A DNA stretch of 64,000 nt from Dysidea avara. Lineage: Eukaryota > Porifera > Demospongiae > Dictyoceratida > Dysideidae. Under the pieces are notes generated by a model, which saw nothing but the letters and a program-made list of their open reading frames with translations, was not told where the DNA came from and ran no database searches. Made by a program: the position numbers and the translations under genes. Location: NCBI RefSeq assembly GCF_963678975.1, contig NC_089274.1, positions 6,250,001 to 6,314,000 of the forward strand, read 5' to 3'. Of this stretch, positions 21,901 through 36,900 are shown piece by piece (the first letter of the stretch is position 1; each line of letters starts with the position of its first letter).

Positions 21901-24900
21901 TTGAATTCTGTAGTAAAAACTGGCCAAGTGACCATGGCTTTGATCTGCTGGTCATAAAGCACATGCAGGTTACTAAGGTCAGCATGTGAACCATATGTAC
22001 AATGATCATTATGCTTTTTGTTCATATTAACGCTTTACTTAAGTTTTCTTGACAAACTTGTGTCAACGAACTCTTTAAAGTAGTGCTCAGTTGTTTGACT
22101 ATTCTGTCAGCATGACACTATTTGATTTGTTAACACACTATTTGAATAATTGTAAGCACTTTGTACACTGTATTCAGATGGAAAAGCCAGCCTTGAAACT
22201 TAAGATCGTGAATGAAATGATGTATCTATGCCATAAAAATTGTATTTTAGAAAAGATAGAAATAGCTTTTCTAAAGGCTTTACCTTGTTCCATAACAAAA
22301 GGACTTATTTAACAGAACCATAAGCTTAAAGAATAATCTAATATTCGGTCGTTTTGTTCACAACTATTCGAATAGTAAAAATTGCTATTCGTTTCAGCAC
22401 TACTTTAAAGTAAGGCTAAGCACATTTCTGCAATGATGGTCAGGATTGAAACTGGGCTTAGGTCATCCAGTCCAAGTCAGATGATTATGCACTGTATCAC
22501 ATGTGTTGATTATAGTGTCTTGCTTGATGGTATGTGAATGCATGCTCTGTGTTTGTTTGACACTTAGATAGCACACACTTTTAATGAATAGAACAGATAG
22601 CTGTTTTCATATCATTCTTACTGCATTCAATGATCAATCATTGGGGGAAGCACTACTGCTTAACACTACTGGTTATCCAGTTATAGCCACTAGAGCTGAG
22701 CGATACTACCGTTTTAGCGATATATCGCGATGTTTTGAAAGTATCAATATCGCGATATTTTGTTATTAACTATCGTGATACCATGCCTGTACATTACTGT
22801 CATTAAAAATCCATTTGTTATGCAGTACTTGGCTAAGAATCCTTGTAAATGATAAAGTCCACCCATCAGGTTTCCGTTGCAGAGAGGTGTGAACACCATA
22901 ACAACTTCAAAGCATGTGTTACAATAACTGTTACAATAACTGTTACTGTAAACAAGGATGATAGTGGCTAGTTTTCTATCACCTATAAGGACTTCCTGCA
23001 GGAATGCTGAGCAATACACTATGTGGCACCAGCTATGATTGACTTATTTGTAAGCATCGTGAACTATTCAGTATCGTGAATAGTGGCTTTAGTATCGATC
23101 GTGATACTAAAATGGCAGCATCGCTCAGCCCTAGTAGCCACACGCAATTTCTACTTAAGAGTACTCATGAACAAAGCTCACAGCCTGAATCTACGCATTA
23201 ATTTTCTTTTCCACTTGCAAAGGTTCTTTTTTTTACAGCACAGAACCAATTAAACTAGATCAGATAAGGATCTGATCCGGGTTGACCCAGATTACCATTG
23301 GAGTTAGTGGGTCATCCAGGTCAGCAATACCGATCTGGTTTCAATTCTAATTATGGGTTAAAACCAGTTGATTAAACCCTCCATATGATTAACCAAAAAT
23401 AGACGTGATTGCTAAACACTATATCCATAATTCATAAATTTCCCCTAGGAAATCTGTTAGATGCAGTAGGGATGAATAACTATATATATAGATATATAGA
23501 ATTTAGTAAGCTTCTGTTTTTGATGAAAGCTCTACAGATGTAATATTAAGCCAAACTTGTACTGTTTTCTTTTAATTAATTCTAACTATGAATGTAAGTC
23601 ATCTTAGCTGAAACAATAAGTTTTTAATTTTTGAGCTCATATGATGGAGAGGTTTCTTGGAGCTGATCTTATCACACATGCTCCTAGTTGTGTTTAATTT
23701 GGTCTTGTGGCAAGGGGATTTCTGGACAAAATGTTGCAGTTATACCTTCACATATATGGCATGTAGATGTATATTTTGCCATCTACAACATTCAAACCCA
23801 CAGCAAAGTTATTTGAAGGGTCACACCCAAATGGTTGTATTGCACAACACACATCTGTGCACAGTGATTATATGCCTATAGGATTGGAGATGATATGATG
23901 ATATTTCTATTGCAAAGCTGTTCCCTCTACATGAAGCTAGATCAAGGTTGTCTGCTACAAGTCACTGGTATGTATCCACTCACCATCATGTTTACTGCTT
24001 ACATATGTCCCATACAGGGCCTCCTATAGGCAACCTGTTTACTACAGCTAGCATACCTTTCTTGTCTAAACAAAAATTTTACTCCACACTGTTTCATTCT
24101 AAACAACGAAAGCAAACAAAATCCACTGGTAAAAACGATGATTGTGTTCCCAGTGTAAAGAGGTACAAACCAGAAACCGTTGACAATCATGAATCGACCA
24201 CAAGTCATATCAGAAGTAGTGATGTGCAGTCCAATCCACTAGAGGTGTCAGAGCTTTATCTTACTGCTGATGAGTCACCAGAGGAGAATGATGTAGTGGA
24301 TAAACCACCAGTGAGGCTATCCCATGATCAACCATCTAAAAGGGGAATGAAAAGAAGTAATGATTACATACAAATGGTTTCTAAAAAAAGATTGAAGCTT
24401 AGTTACAGTAATTTGTTAAAGATACCTAGGGAAAGGAAATCTGCTAAAAAGGGAAAAGGTTGTTTGCACTGTTATGTGTGCTTGTGGTTCCCTTTTACAT
24501 GAATAATGTTTTTTATAGGATGGAGGAGTAATGGGAAAGTAAAGTGGGTAATTACCTACTGAATATGTAAACTAGATTACTGGAAATTTTTTCAGGGATA
24601 TATTTATTCATAGAAGTGGACTGTTTTATACTCAATGTCAAAGGGAGTGTTTCCCTGATTCAGGTTGGTGCTAAATTGAAGTGAAAATATCATACATTTT
24701 AATATGTTACAATAATATTAATGATGGCAGAGTATTCCCTTAGCAATATTTCATATTATATTTGTGAGTTTATGTAATTAAGATGATATGCAGTTTATGA
24801 CTATCATTAACTGTATTGTTAAGGTTTCACGTATCAACAAATATACTTCTTGTTTTAGGTCATGTCTTGAACATTGTCAGATCTAGCAAAAGAGGAGGGA

Positions 24901-27900
24901 AGAATCTGATTGTTGATATCTTTAGGACTGCTAGACTGAACTCTGACTGGATTAAATTTCAACAGCAACATGCATCATTAGCAAATGTCAACAAGGTGTG
25001 TTTTTGTGTAAGGGGATTATTTTTGGTTTTCCCCTAAAACTTCTTGCAGTAAAATTATTTAATAATTACATCATACTGTACTTTCCTTATAAAAGGTGCC
25101 AATGGTAAGATTACCACACAGACTGATAAAGCTCATCCCCACCTTCCAGTCATTGATAGCCAATCATGAGCGAGTTACAATCCACACTACACAGTGATGA
25201 TATGCTGCACACTTTAACTGCACAAAGAATATCATACAAAGTACTATGATATATGGAATATGTCTGTAAGTACATCAGAGAAAAGGGTATCACATAGGAC
25301 CACAGTCAGCAAATGTACTATTATCACCTACCAATTGTTGATCTCAACCTTTCCTTGATTTTCAGCATTTTGTTGTCTGATACTGTATATGCATGATGCT
25401 CGTATGTACCATAGTCTCTTTATTTTATTGTTCATGGTCTGTACTAGGGTTGGGCAATATTTCTAATCAAGTGCCTGCAATACATTGTCTAGGCAATATT
25501 TATCACATTTTGCAATAATTATTGCACTTCGTGTCTATTCTGGGCCTCATATTTGATACAGTTTATGCATACCATCGCTAACCATGTCAATTGGCTAACT
25601 TGTTAACAAAAAAGCTTTCTTTGCAAAGCAATTCTCAAGCACTCGGATGCCATAGCTTACCAACTAGTGTGGGGCTTGCCCCAAACAGCGGTGCAACATG
25701 CATCCAGTTTGTGTGTTATTTGAATCTTGCTACCATATACCTTAGTTGCTGTACCCTAACTGGAGGTGTAACAGACCATATATGTGAGTGAGAGCCCATA
25801 AACAGTTACCCAGTTATAGTTTTGAGGACATATCCTAATGATGGCACATAGGATGTACTGTAAATAAATGGGACTCAACATAAGTAGTAGAAGGGTTCAT
25901 GGGAAATGGTATGGACATGCAAAACTCCTTCAATGTAGCTATGCCTTTAAAAGTAAACTGTTGTGTCTCCAGTTTCATGGGGATTAGCAATGGAATGCTA
26001 CAAACATCCCACATGGTAGGGGGATGATTTGTAATAGTTGAGAATTTGGATTACGGACCCTATAGCTAGCACACATGTGTACACAGCTGAAATTACACAG
26101 TAGGAGTGCTGGTAACACTAAACCACAATAACTATGCTATCACTGTATAGGGCTACCAACTACAAAGCAAAGCTGAGGAATTACTGTCCACTATATACCT
26201 CAAGTAAGTAAATCTTACCATATGAATCATCTGGAACGATGTTATCAACAATACTGTACATAAGTGTGATACTGACTCCAACTAAACTACACACAACATT
26301 TTATCACTCAACTCATTTATCAGTTATGATAGGTACAAAAACCACGACAGTCACGTGTTATTCTATATCATTTGTCACCTCAGTGCAATCATTCCAGTGG
26401 TGATATTTGATGACAGTCTGAGTTTGAGTTTCTGCTTCATGGGACTTTTCCTTTTGCTTGTCTCATATGTATTTAGGCTTCTGTAAAGCTTACACACTTC
26501 AAATAATAGTGCAGCAGTGTTAAGGTTTAAAATAAAGCCCTTTTAAAATTTATGTGAATTCAGCAAAATGTTGCAAAGGTCACAATGTTCAGAAAATAAT
26601 TACAAAAGGTCATGTATAGACTGTATGATGTTTATGTACATTACTGGTTACCGTATCTACTCAAGTTGAGTCATAGACTGAATTAATGTTGTAACAGGAT
26701 TGTCCACCAATGCTCACCATTTATAGTGTCTAAACTACTATAACGCCATGCCATTTGAGTACCAAAATTGAGTGAGCATGACGGTTGCTATTATGTTTCC
26801 ATGGTTTACGTACTACAAATGGTACCAGAATATTGGTGGACAACTATGCATCCAAAATGGTGAATAAAGACCCTTATATGGCTTTGCACGACACCAGAGG
26901 GCGCTTACTGTTCTAGGTCTATACCCCTAGACCAATCTTGATAAGCATTGTACATCATAAGTATAAGATTTTCGCTTTATTGTGATTCCATGCCACCGAT
27001 AATTCCCTTTAGTGATACTTATATGGCTACAGGGTTTCTATGAGAAGTCCCCCAGTGGAGAACTGACTGGTTACAACACATTTGACATACTAGTAGGATG
27101 TTATACCGGTCATAGTCAGGTAACTAGTAATAGTAGCTAATAGTCACTGAAGTTAACAACACATTTTCTGTGTAGATTGGTGACTTTGTAATATCAGTAG
27201 TTGATCAGGTGATACCTGATGTGTTGTGGGGTAGCAAGTCAAACAGGAACACTTTCTATCATCGTATCTTTAACATGATCACTTGTTAGTTATAATATTA
27301 ATGATTTCTTAATGTGATAAGACATCAGAAGATTTATCAAGTTAGGAAGATATGAACGATTTTCCTTGAAGCAGATTTTGCATAAGATGAAGGTAAGTTT
27401 ACTGGTATCAGTGTGAATGGTGTAACAAAATTTACATACTGTATGTATTAGTTGTATGGGAGTATACACTATCCCAAAATTATCTTTAAGAGAATTAGAA
27501 ATTGGTTGCCACTAACGCAGCTACAAAAAAAATGACGATTTTCCCATGAATTTGTCCAAACTTTACTCAGGGAAATGCTCAGTGAAAAGTCAATATCTGA
27601 TTGCCACACTGTCTTGTCCTTGTAGGTGCTTCCTACAAAGCAATATGCATTATGTAAAGTGCTTATGTGTAGTGTACATACGTACGTAGAAGCCATAACT
27701 TATGTCTGCTCTATATCAGAAACCATGTACACTTGTAAGAGTATCTGTAATAATGGCTAGCTGTAGAGGAAGCCAGTTTTATTCTTTGTTAACAACTTCA
27801 CTTTGAGATTTGAAACTATTACAGTACAAACATTACGTGACGCAGTTTCAAATTTGTTTCACAAGCAAGTTATTTGTAAGTAGCAAAATGATGACACATA

Positions 27901-30900
27901 CAGGTACTAATTAAATAGTAGGATCTGATTGCAAGTATGTTTTAGCCTAAACATATACTCAAAGGAGGTTGGACATGCTTTAAGCACCACCTAAAACCAT
28001 TGCCTTTAGTTGCATACTGTAGTTTCATTTGGTATTTCACGTGACCCTCAATAGGTGTAGTACAAAATAAGCAAATAGTGGGGTAGCTGGATATTCAGAT
28101 CACTCTTCACATAAGCTTTAATTTGTTTTGCAAAAGCGCTTAGGGTTTTGGGTGAAAATACATACCAATCCACTTTTTCGCATGTATAACTTCATCAGAC
28201 TGATTGTGTACATGATCATAAACAGAAATGACAATGTCTCGCTGCTTCATATCGAGACTACTGTTCACTCCACTCCAGACCTTCATAATTGTAATTAATT
28301 TTTTCGGCACTTAAAGCGTGTCTGACATACACTGTTGCTATTAACTTTTCAAAGAATGAACCATTGTGCATGGAGCATTATCATTATAAACTACATGATT
28401 TTGTGTTTGTGTCAACTGTACAGCCTTCTCAGTGTGGCTGGTTGAAGATCAAGACTAGTGGTCGTAGTGGATGGAGACAAGTTACGGATAGTAATAAACA
28501 AAAACAACTCTTCAGTGAATGGTTGTTGTGGCTGATGGATGAGTTAGTGGTGAAGCTACTAAAGGTAACAATTCTTGTTGACCTCACACATTATTATGGT
28601 ATTCATAATTGTGTTACTGAAAAGTACCTTGATTGATTGTGGGATTCATTGGCCACAGGGATACCATAATGCAGTTTCCCTAATGCCATTTAGACTGAAC
28701 ACTTACACATATCAGTGTTGAAACCAGGTCACTACTGCTGACGCGGATGACCCACTGAGACCCAGATTTGACCCGGATGTGACCCGGATTAATTAAAGCC
28801 GAGGTGTGCGATAAAAGCTATGTTTCGGCTAGTCTCGAGCGAGCGAACGAGACTACATTTTGAGCGTTCGATTCGTGTTGAGTAAATATCGCAACTTCAG
28901 TCTAGCTGTAGGTTGAAGACTAAAAAAAAAAGGGTCATCACCTACTGACAATAGCTACCCCTCACCATAGATACCCTCAGTTTTGTGCTACATACTGCAC
29001 TTACTAATAAATGGGCGTGGCTGAGCGTATGTTGGTAATGTGATAAGTGGGCATGGCTCACGAAAGAGCTATGCGATAACGTTTATAAGTTTCCACGTCG
29101 TCAAACGAACAATTTCATTTCTCACGTGATCCAATCCGGGTCAGACCCGGATAATTTGTAAACCGGGTCGGACCCGGATGACCCGGAGAAAATGTGACCC
29201 GGTTGACCCGGATGACCCGACCCGGTTTCAACGCTGACACATATGTATGTATACAATATATTTTGTGTTATACCAGTCTTTGATTGTGTCCTAATGAATA
29301 GTACGTAGTGTCTACAATACAATAGCCTGGTGGCTTTTAAAGCATCTTTGTTTTCGCTTCGTATATGTAGACTAGTCACACATAATTTAATGTTGTAAGC
29401 TATTACATACACATTATGGTGAAGATACACTAGTAACCAGTAGTAACGTCCTGTACTTTAGATAGCTTCCCCATTGGATATGTATAGTTAACTCAAGTTT
29501 TTCTTTTTTAGCACATCTTTGGGGACTGGTTGTAGCTAATGAATGCTACATTGAATGTAAAATATACAAGTGGACCTGTCTACTTGATATTGCTAGGATT
29601 GTGTGTAGTTTGAATTACAACTCTGTCTCTCACCATAATCTCCATTGTATGACTACCATTTGTCTTGTCATGTACAAACCTGTAATGTTGTAGTAACCAT
29701 GCATCATATAAATACAAGTTGTATATAGTCATCCAGTCAGCTAAATTAAGTAGTGGGAGAGTGGTCTAACTACATGAGACTAGCATACTTACAACCAGTT
29801 GCCCAAATGTTTGATAAAAAGGGGAAAATACCTGAGCCCAGTAGTCCAGTCCACTAGTCCAGGTAAGTAGAATTCGAGGAAAGCGGGAATGGGAATGAGA
29901 AAAAATGGTCATTAAGCAATATATAGGTTGGGTAGGTTGGATTTTACAGCATACTGTTTCTTTGCAGCATTGTTTTGATCTTCTCACTAAAACAATTGAA
30001 ACACTCAGTCAAGAATGTTTTGTTAAGTATCCCACCAGGGATTCACATTATTGATGGCCTAACACCTACACATACTGCAGCTACCACATACCCATCGTGT
30101 GACTTTTCCCTGAGGTCGCAAATACAACTTCTTGCATCTATATGCAGGCACTATCGGTTAATTAGATTTTGTAAACCTCTTTATGCTATAATGGTTTAAA
30201 TTTTATGGCTTCAATGGAGCATAGCTAACTTTCAATGCTGATGACTTAGCCTGTCTATATACCTAATCTATGACAGCTATAGCCCATCAATTCACAGGCC
30301 ATCAATGTGGGATCCCTGGTGGAATAGTTAACAAAACATTCTTGACTACTCTATTAGAGTATTTTAGTGCAGTTGATTGCTCTATTAGAGTGCTTTGATC
30401 ATTTTAGCAAAAGAATCTAAACAATACTGCAAAGAAACTGTACTGTCCTATCCAACCTGTATATTGCATGATCACATTTGTCAGGCATTTTCCATACGTT
30501 GTTCCCATTCCCACTTTCCATTCCCGTTTTCCTCAAACTCTACTTACCCCACTAGTCCAGTCCAGTGATTGTATGCAACCTTAAATGGAAACTTATTCTT
30601 GTGTATGTTCTATTAGTGTATTTGCACTGGATTGACATATCTTTATTCTTTGTAGGGATATTTCTACATTACTGAGAGCTCCAATCATTGTAACAAAGTG
30701 TTTTATTACAGAAAGCCAGTTTGGAAGAGGATACAACAACTTTCTCTAAAAGGTTGGTAACTCAGTCATCTTCAATTATTCAGTAACATGGTATTTTTTT
30801 CTCAGATATTACAAAGACTATGTTAACAAGGATTAGTCAGGTAAGATCTTGTACTGCAGTAAAGACTGTTAATGTGAAAATGAGGACATGTTTTTTTGAT

Positions 30901-33900
30901 TCAAACATTTATTTGAAGGTCTCATGGCGTATCGGCTACCTTAATATCATGATAACACACAGCCTCATTAGTAGTGACATACACTCGTTACATTGATGTA
31001 ATTGGTACTTATTTGACTTGTCACAATGATCCTGGCTGCTAAGGGAAGTTCATTTTGGTTTTAAAGAGTCCATATTACACAGACTCCACTGTATTGTTTA
31101 AGATGCAATTTTTGCAAAGCATAATTGTGTCCAACCCAACTACAGTGTAGCTTATATATTTTTGAGATTGGAATATACATTCATCATTAAAAATGCATAA
31201 TACAAAAATAATTTTATGCATGCTTTAATTGCTTCGGTAAATGACATCTTAATTGTCTATTCATAGAGAGATACAAATATCTTTTGTTTTATTTTACTAT
31301 CATTAAGCAAATGTGAGCTATGTGCACAACATTGTGGTAAAATATGACTTTATCACCACCATTTCTATAAAGTTGAATAGCCTTGTGCTTGTGAAAATGT
31401 ACGTAAGTCTAAATGATACCTTAATTAATACCCAAGTCACAGTGAACAGAATGAGACAGGTTCCAACTCCATTGCACTTGTGAGAGACAATGTACATATT
31501 ATTTATTTCATATTTCCTGAAGCTCCAAGAGTATTCACCAGAAAAGGCTGTAATTTTATTTGTCAGTCTTTTTAGTCCAACACCTAAGCCAAATATTCGT
31601 TCACTTTTTGATAAAAGCACCAATTTTTTTACAGGGTGTATGGAGCGTGCACTAAGTGTTTTAAGAAGGGGAGGTATGTAAAAAGTCCTCAGGAACACCC
31701 CTTTTTGCACCCTGACAAGAAAACCATTTGTTACTATTAAAAATCAATCATGTTTCTATCAAGTTAACTGCTGGGCCTAGTATCATAGTAGTACAAAGCA
31801 TACAGCTGGAACATAATAGCCTATTAGTAATCTATAAAAAAAAACAAATAGTTTTCTCACCTAGGCAGTAAACAAAATCACTAAAATTTCCATTTGCAGG
31901 GATTCTGTTAAAGTTTTGGACCTTCAATGCTGACGATTGTGTAGTACTATTTACAAGGATCATCCTGATGTGTATCGTTTCTTTATTAAAGGGGTATAAC
32001 AAAAGTTATTAATGCTAAAGTCACAGGTGAATATCTCAACAGAAAACCATGAACTACAGCAGTTCAATTATCAAGCACAGAGCTTGAACAAAAGGTCCCT
32101 TGTCCCTATACTGGGCACCATATGAAAGGTAATTAAATTTCTAGTTTAATGAAGGCAGTTGCAAGTTGTTACAACATCTTGTTCTCAAGTTACAGCGCTT
32201 TCAATTCAGTGTAATATAGTATAAGCAAGAAAAGCACAAGGATGTGTCATAAGGTACTTCTTAGTGCTCAAAATCTTACTTCATTGGAACCCAGCTCCTT
32301 TATCCTTATTTTGAGCATTATCACAGCACTAAGAAATACCTTAATATTCATCTGTGTACTTTTCTTGCTTATGCTATATTACACTGAATTGAAAGCACTA
32401 TAACTTGAGAACAAGATGTTGAAACAACTTGCAACTGCCTTCATTAAACTAGAAATTTAATTACCTTTCATATGGTGCCCAGTATAAGGACAAGGGACCT
32501 TTTGTTCAAGCTCTGTGCTTGATAATTGAACTGCTGTAGTTCATGGTTTTCTGTTGAGATATCCACCTGTGACTTTAGCATTAATAACTTTTGTTATACC
32601 CCTTTAATAAAGAAACAATACACATCAGGATGATCCTTGTACATAGTACTACACAATCATCAGCATTGAAGGTCCAAAACTTTAACAGGATCCCTGCAAA
32701 TGGAAATTTTAGTGATTTTGTTTACTGCCTAGGTGAGAAAACTATTTGTTTTTTTATAGATTACTAATAGGCTATTATGTTCCAGCTGTATGCTTTGTAC
32801 TACTATGATACTAGGCCCAGCAGTTAACTTGATAGAAACATGATTGATTTTTAATAGTAACAAATGGTTTTCTTGTCAGGGTGCAAAAAGGGGTGTTCCT
32901 GAGGACTTTTTACGTGCCTCCCCTTCTTAAAACACTTAGTGCACGTTCTATATACCCTGTAAAAAAATTGGTGCTTTTATCAAAAAGTGAACGATTATGT
33001 CAATTTTAAGGGCTTATGTACTGCACTATTTCCCTCTAGGCAGCGAAGAGTTCATAGAAAGAAAATGCAGGGTTTTACTCAGAGGGTGACTAAGGATCAC
33101 AATTTTCTGTTTACTAGGATAAAGTAAAGGAGATAGTTGAGCTGAAGCAGACAGTGGGTGTGGCTAAACTATGGCTACTGCCCAGAGTGGGTGGAGTTAG
33201 GCTTATTGCGAACATGGGGTCACGTTTGAACTTGCCCTTTGTACAGGTAAACATCAAGTACAGTTTGACTGTGTTACAATTAATTGTGTCGTGACAGGTG
33301 ACTACAACTGGTAAACAGGAACACTCTAAACTACAAAATGTGTTCCATGTACTCACCTATGAAAAGGTACCATATAGTGTGACATGTGCATTACTGCCAA
33401 AAAAGTGTTTAGGCCTGTACAATGAAGGTCAAAACCCCTCTTTTCTAACTAAAAGTACCATTCTTCATATAATAAAATATATCGGTAATTCAGACGCTAC
33501 TATATGTGACAAGAGTTGTCTTTCACATGTACCAAATCAAAGCTTGCTTCCTAATTTCTTCACTGATAATTCTTTTAATGGTGGCTGAGAAAGGACACTG
33601 TACATTTAACCTCCTTATAAAGGACAGTTTCTGAGGTCCCTATAGACCTTTATCAATACAAATTTACCTCTGAAAGAGGACAACCTCCCTATAACAGTAA
33701 AATATCACAAAAAAATCAGTTGGTCCCAAAGTATCTCTTAAATAGAGGTTCTACTGTACATGAGAAACCACTATATATATTTGCAATTCCAGACACACAA
33801 ACTAATAGTAGAATTGCTTCAAAACATGACTGGGGTGAGCACCTCTAACAGGACATTGAATCATCAGCTGATTTCCTACCATTTTAAATGTTTTCCAATG

Positions 33901-36900
33901 AATTAAGAAATATCAAATAGTCTCACGTAAGAGAGGTGGGTGAGCAAAATGCATTTGGTATATATGGTAGTATGTCAATAGGAAAGAGCAGGTCATAGGG
34001 TGTCACAAGGTTCAATACTGTGCTGCCAGGAATTTCAATACCACCTGCAGATAGATGTAACAACACATTCCTTGATAGAGAAAATTGTATACCGAAAAGT
34101 GTTGAAATATTGTCATAATAATCTAATTCACCCAGTTATGTGTGCACATTGTATGTGGAACTGTATATGTGACTGGATTTGACAAAACCCAGCTTGGACA
34201 CACAAAGCTTTGTTAGGAGATATGGCATTTTAAGTAATCATTGTGTAATAACTTCCCAGTGCCTACAGCTGTGCTAGCAAAATTTGCACCAATTATTCAT
34301 CTATTTACTAGCTATCACTGTGTGGGTGTATAAGTTTCTAATACCCAAAATATGCCCTGTTTTGGGCAGCTGTTTTCAAGCGGGTAATAATATCGCAGGT
34401 GGTATTAATAGGGGCAGTGGTTGGGCTTAATATAGGAGTATAAAATGGAGCAAGAAGACGAATGGAATCCAGGGGCCAAGTTTGGACCCTCCATGGCCCT
34501 CAAATCACTCCAAATTGATTGAGAGAGCTCTCTGTGGAGTCCCAGCTCACTACACACCATTACAACAAAGCCATGGCCATTTAATGGCGCCAATATTCCA
34601 CTCATGGCTTTAACAGGGTCGGAAGAAAGCAGCTGCAGAAACCAGACTTGCCAGTCCTGAAGGAAATACAGAGTGGAATATGATAGTGTATTAGACCAGA
34701 AATCCATTTCTGGTAAAAACGTAAGTTTGATTTTGTGTGTGTGGAAGCTGGGTTATAAGAAATCCAGCCACATATTAAAGACTGACAAAAAGTGTCCTAA
34801 TATTCCAGTATGTTAAGGGATTTTTTGGGACCAGTATCAAGTATCCAGATTGCCCAGGTTCCACTGTAATTCATTTGTGTATACGTAAATTGTAAAACAC
34901 TCTAATAGAACAGTCACCTCTAGTCAAGTAACTGAACAGTTAAGATCATAAGGACTGCAATAATTACATTATCTAAATGCAAAGATTGATTAGTTGTTTT
35001 CTTTCATTACATCAGATGAGCCACCCAGAGGAACTAGGTCATTCAGCGTTTGGTCCTAATGACATTTATAACACTTTGTTACCGTTTGTTCAAAGACTTC
35101 AACAGGAAAACAGAACAGAGTGAGTTGTGATGTTGTAGTGTATTTGTTTTGTTTGGCTTGATCTGTCCTGAAAACCAGATTAATAGGTATTAGACGTTCA
35201 GTGACATTGAGAGTAAACTATATATTATACACCCCCTTAAATTAATCTACTATTCTGCAGTGGTTGTATGTTCAGTCCTTACTTAAAGGTCCACTGAAAT
35301 GGTAGAATACACTTTGGCTATTATCAATCCTTGCTACTAATGGGATAGGTTGGTGCATCTGATTTAATCAGATTTTGTTTTGTTTAGTAGTAACACTTTT
35401 TAGTGTATTGTGGTATCAATTATATTACGTCATAACACATCAGACAAAGAATGCATGAGGTGCCATTAAAGCAACAGAATTGTCCATGTACAGCTAGATT
35501 CGATTCAGTTTCACATCATATCTAGGATAACAACTTAAAACATGGTAAAAACTTGTACTGCATGTAGGTACAAGCCAGTAAGTGAATTCACACTGGTCTT
35601 GTGGCGAAGAACGCTCGAGAATACCTGTTAAAGGGACTGTATATCAACAGTACAGTGGTCGAAACACGTCTAAGTTTATTTCTTAGATGTTTTGAATACA
35701 TTGAAGGATCCAATACAGCGGATGGAGGTAGAGAAACATGAGGAAAAACAATTACAATGGTGCCACTGGCAAGACATTAACCCTACTAGGTGGAGGAGCG
35801 ACTTGGGAAAGTGTAATATAGATACCATTGTTTGTTTCATGGTACTGCTAATCCAGCTTTGTAAACAAATCGAACTAATCTTACTTCAGTAAAGCACAAT
35901 AAAGCGTGAGCTTCAATAAAGTGAGGCACAAAGGCTGAGCTGCTATAGGCAACTACAGAACAACTGTGCTATTGTTTTCCAACAGAATATTCAAGTAATC
36001 TTGGAACACCATATATGAAGTTGAAAGGGAGAGCTTGGTATTGTCACCTGCACATTAGACTTTCACTGTTTATCTACCTTTCCCATTGTAAAGTGTGTAA
36101 TTATATAATAACAGTACTTCCGGTTCTTTGTCTTACATCACAACATGACGTAACTACACTGTGTGGCTTAATATCTCGGTGCAACAATTATTAAAAGGTG
36201 TTTTTGTGCATTGCATAATGCAGACAATGTATTTATTCAATAAAATGCAAGTGAATTTTCCATTTCAGTAGACCTTTAAATTTGTCTCAGACAGTTGCAC
36301 TAATACAGGTTTAGTGTTTATTAGAGAGTTTATTGTACTTATTAGAAAGTCTTATAATTGTTGATTTTACCTTGCTGAGTGTGATTTAATTATGTACATG
36401 TATCAGTTTGTAAAGTGTGCTAACACTTTCACTCTTTACAGATCACTGTTCTTCATCAGTGTGGACATCTCATGTTGTTATGACTCCATCATCCTGTCTA
36501 AGATCTGTGACATCATAAAGAAGATCATCCAGGAGGTGTGTAGCTTTATAGTAAGGGGATTCTTTTCAGACAATAAGTAGACCGGCATGAATTTGTGAAG
36601 CATATATTATACTAATACTAGGGAAGTCTGTAGGCATGCTCCCTATCCCTGCTGATAAGTGGGTGCCGAAAGACTTAACTTAGTAACATTTCATCACTTC
36701 TTCCAATATTACAGTAATTGAATTACTAACTGTTATATTTAAGTATTTGACTGTTCTGTTAGTGTATCTAATTGCAGATGGTGTGCAGGTTAATTCATGA
36801 TTTTAAGACAGTGGTTTATCCAAACCTACCACTCCTCTGCTTACAAACTTGTAGGGGTGAAGAGTAAAGAATTACAGCTGTTTTTATAAACTTACTCGTT

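Noticed and set aside
31318-31710. 130-codon minus ORF
   Set aside because: It overlaps the left arm of the 1.4 kb palindrome and is mirrored in the other arm; no domain was recognised.
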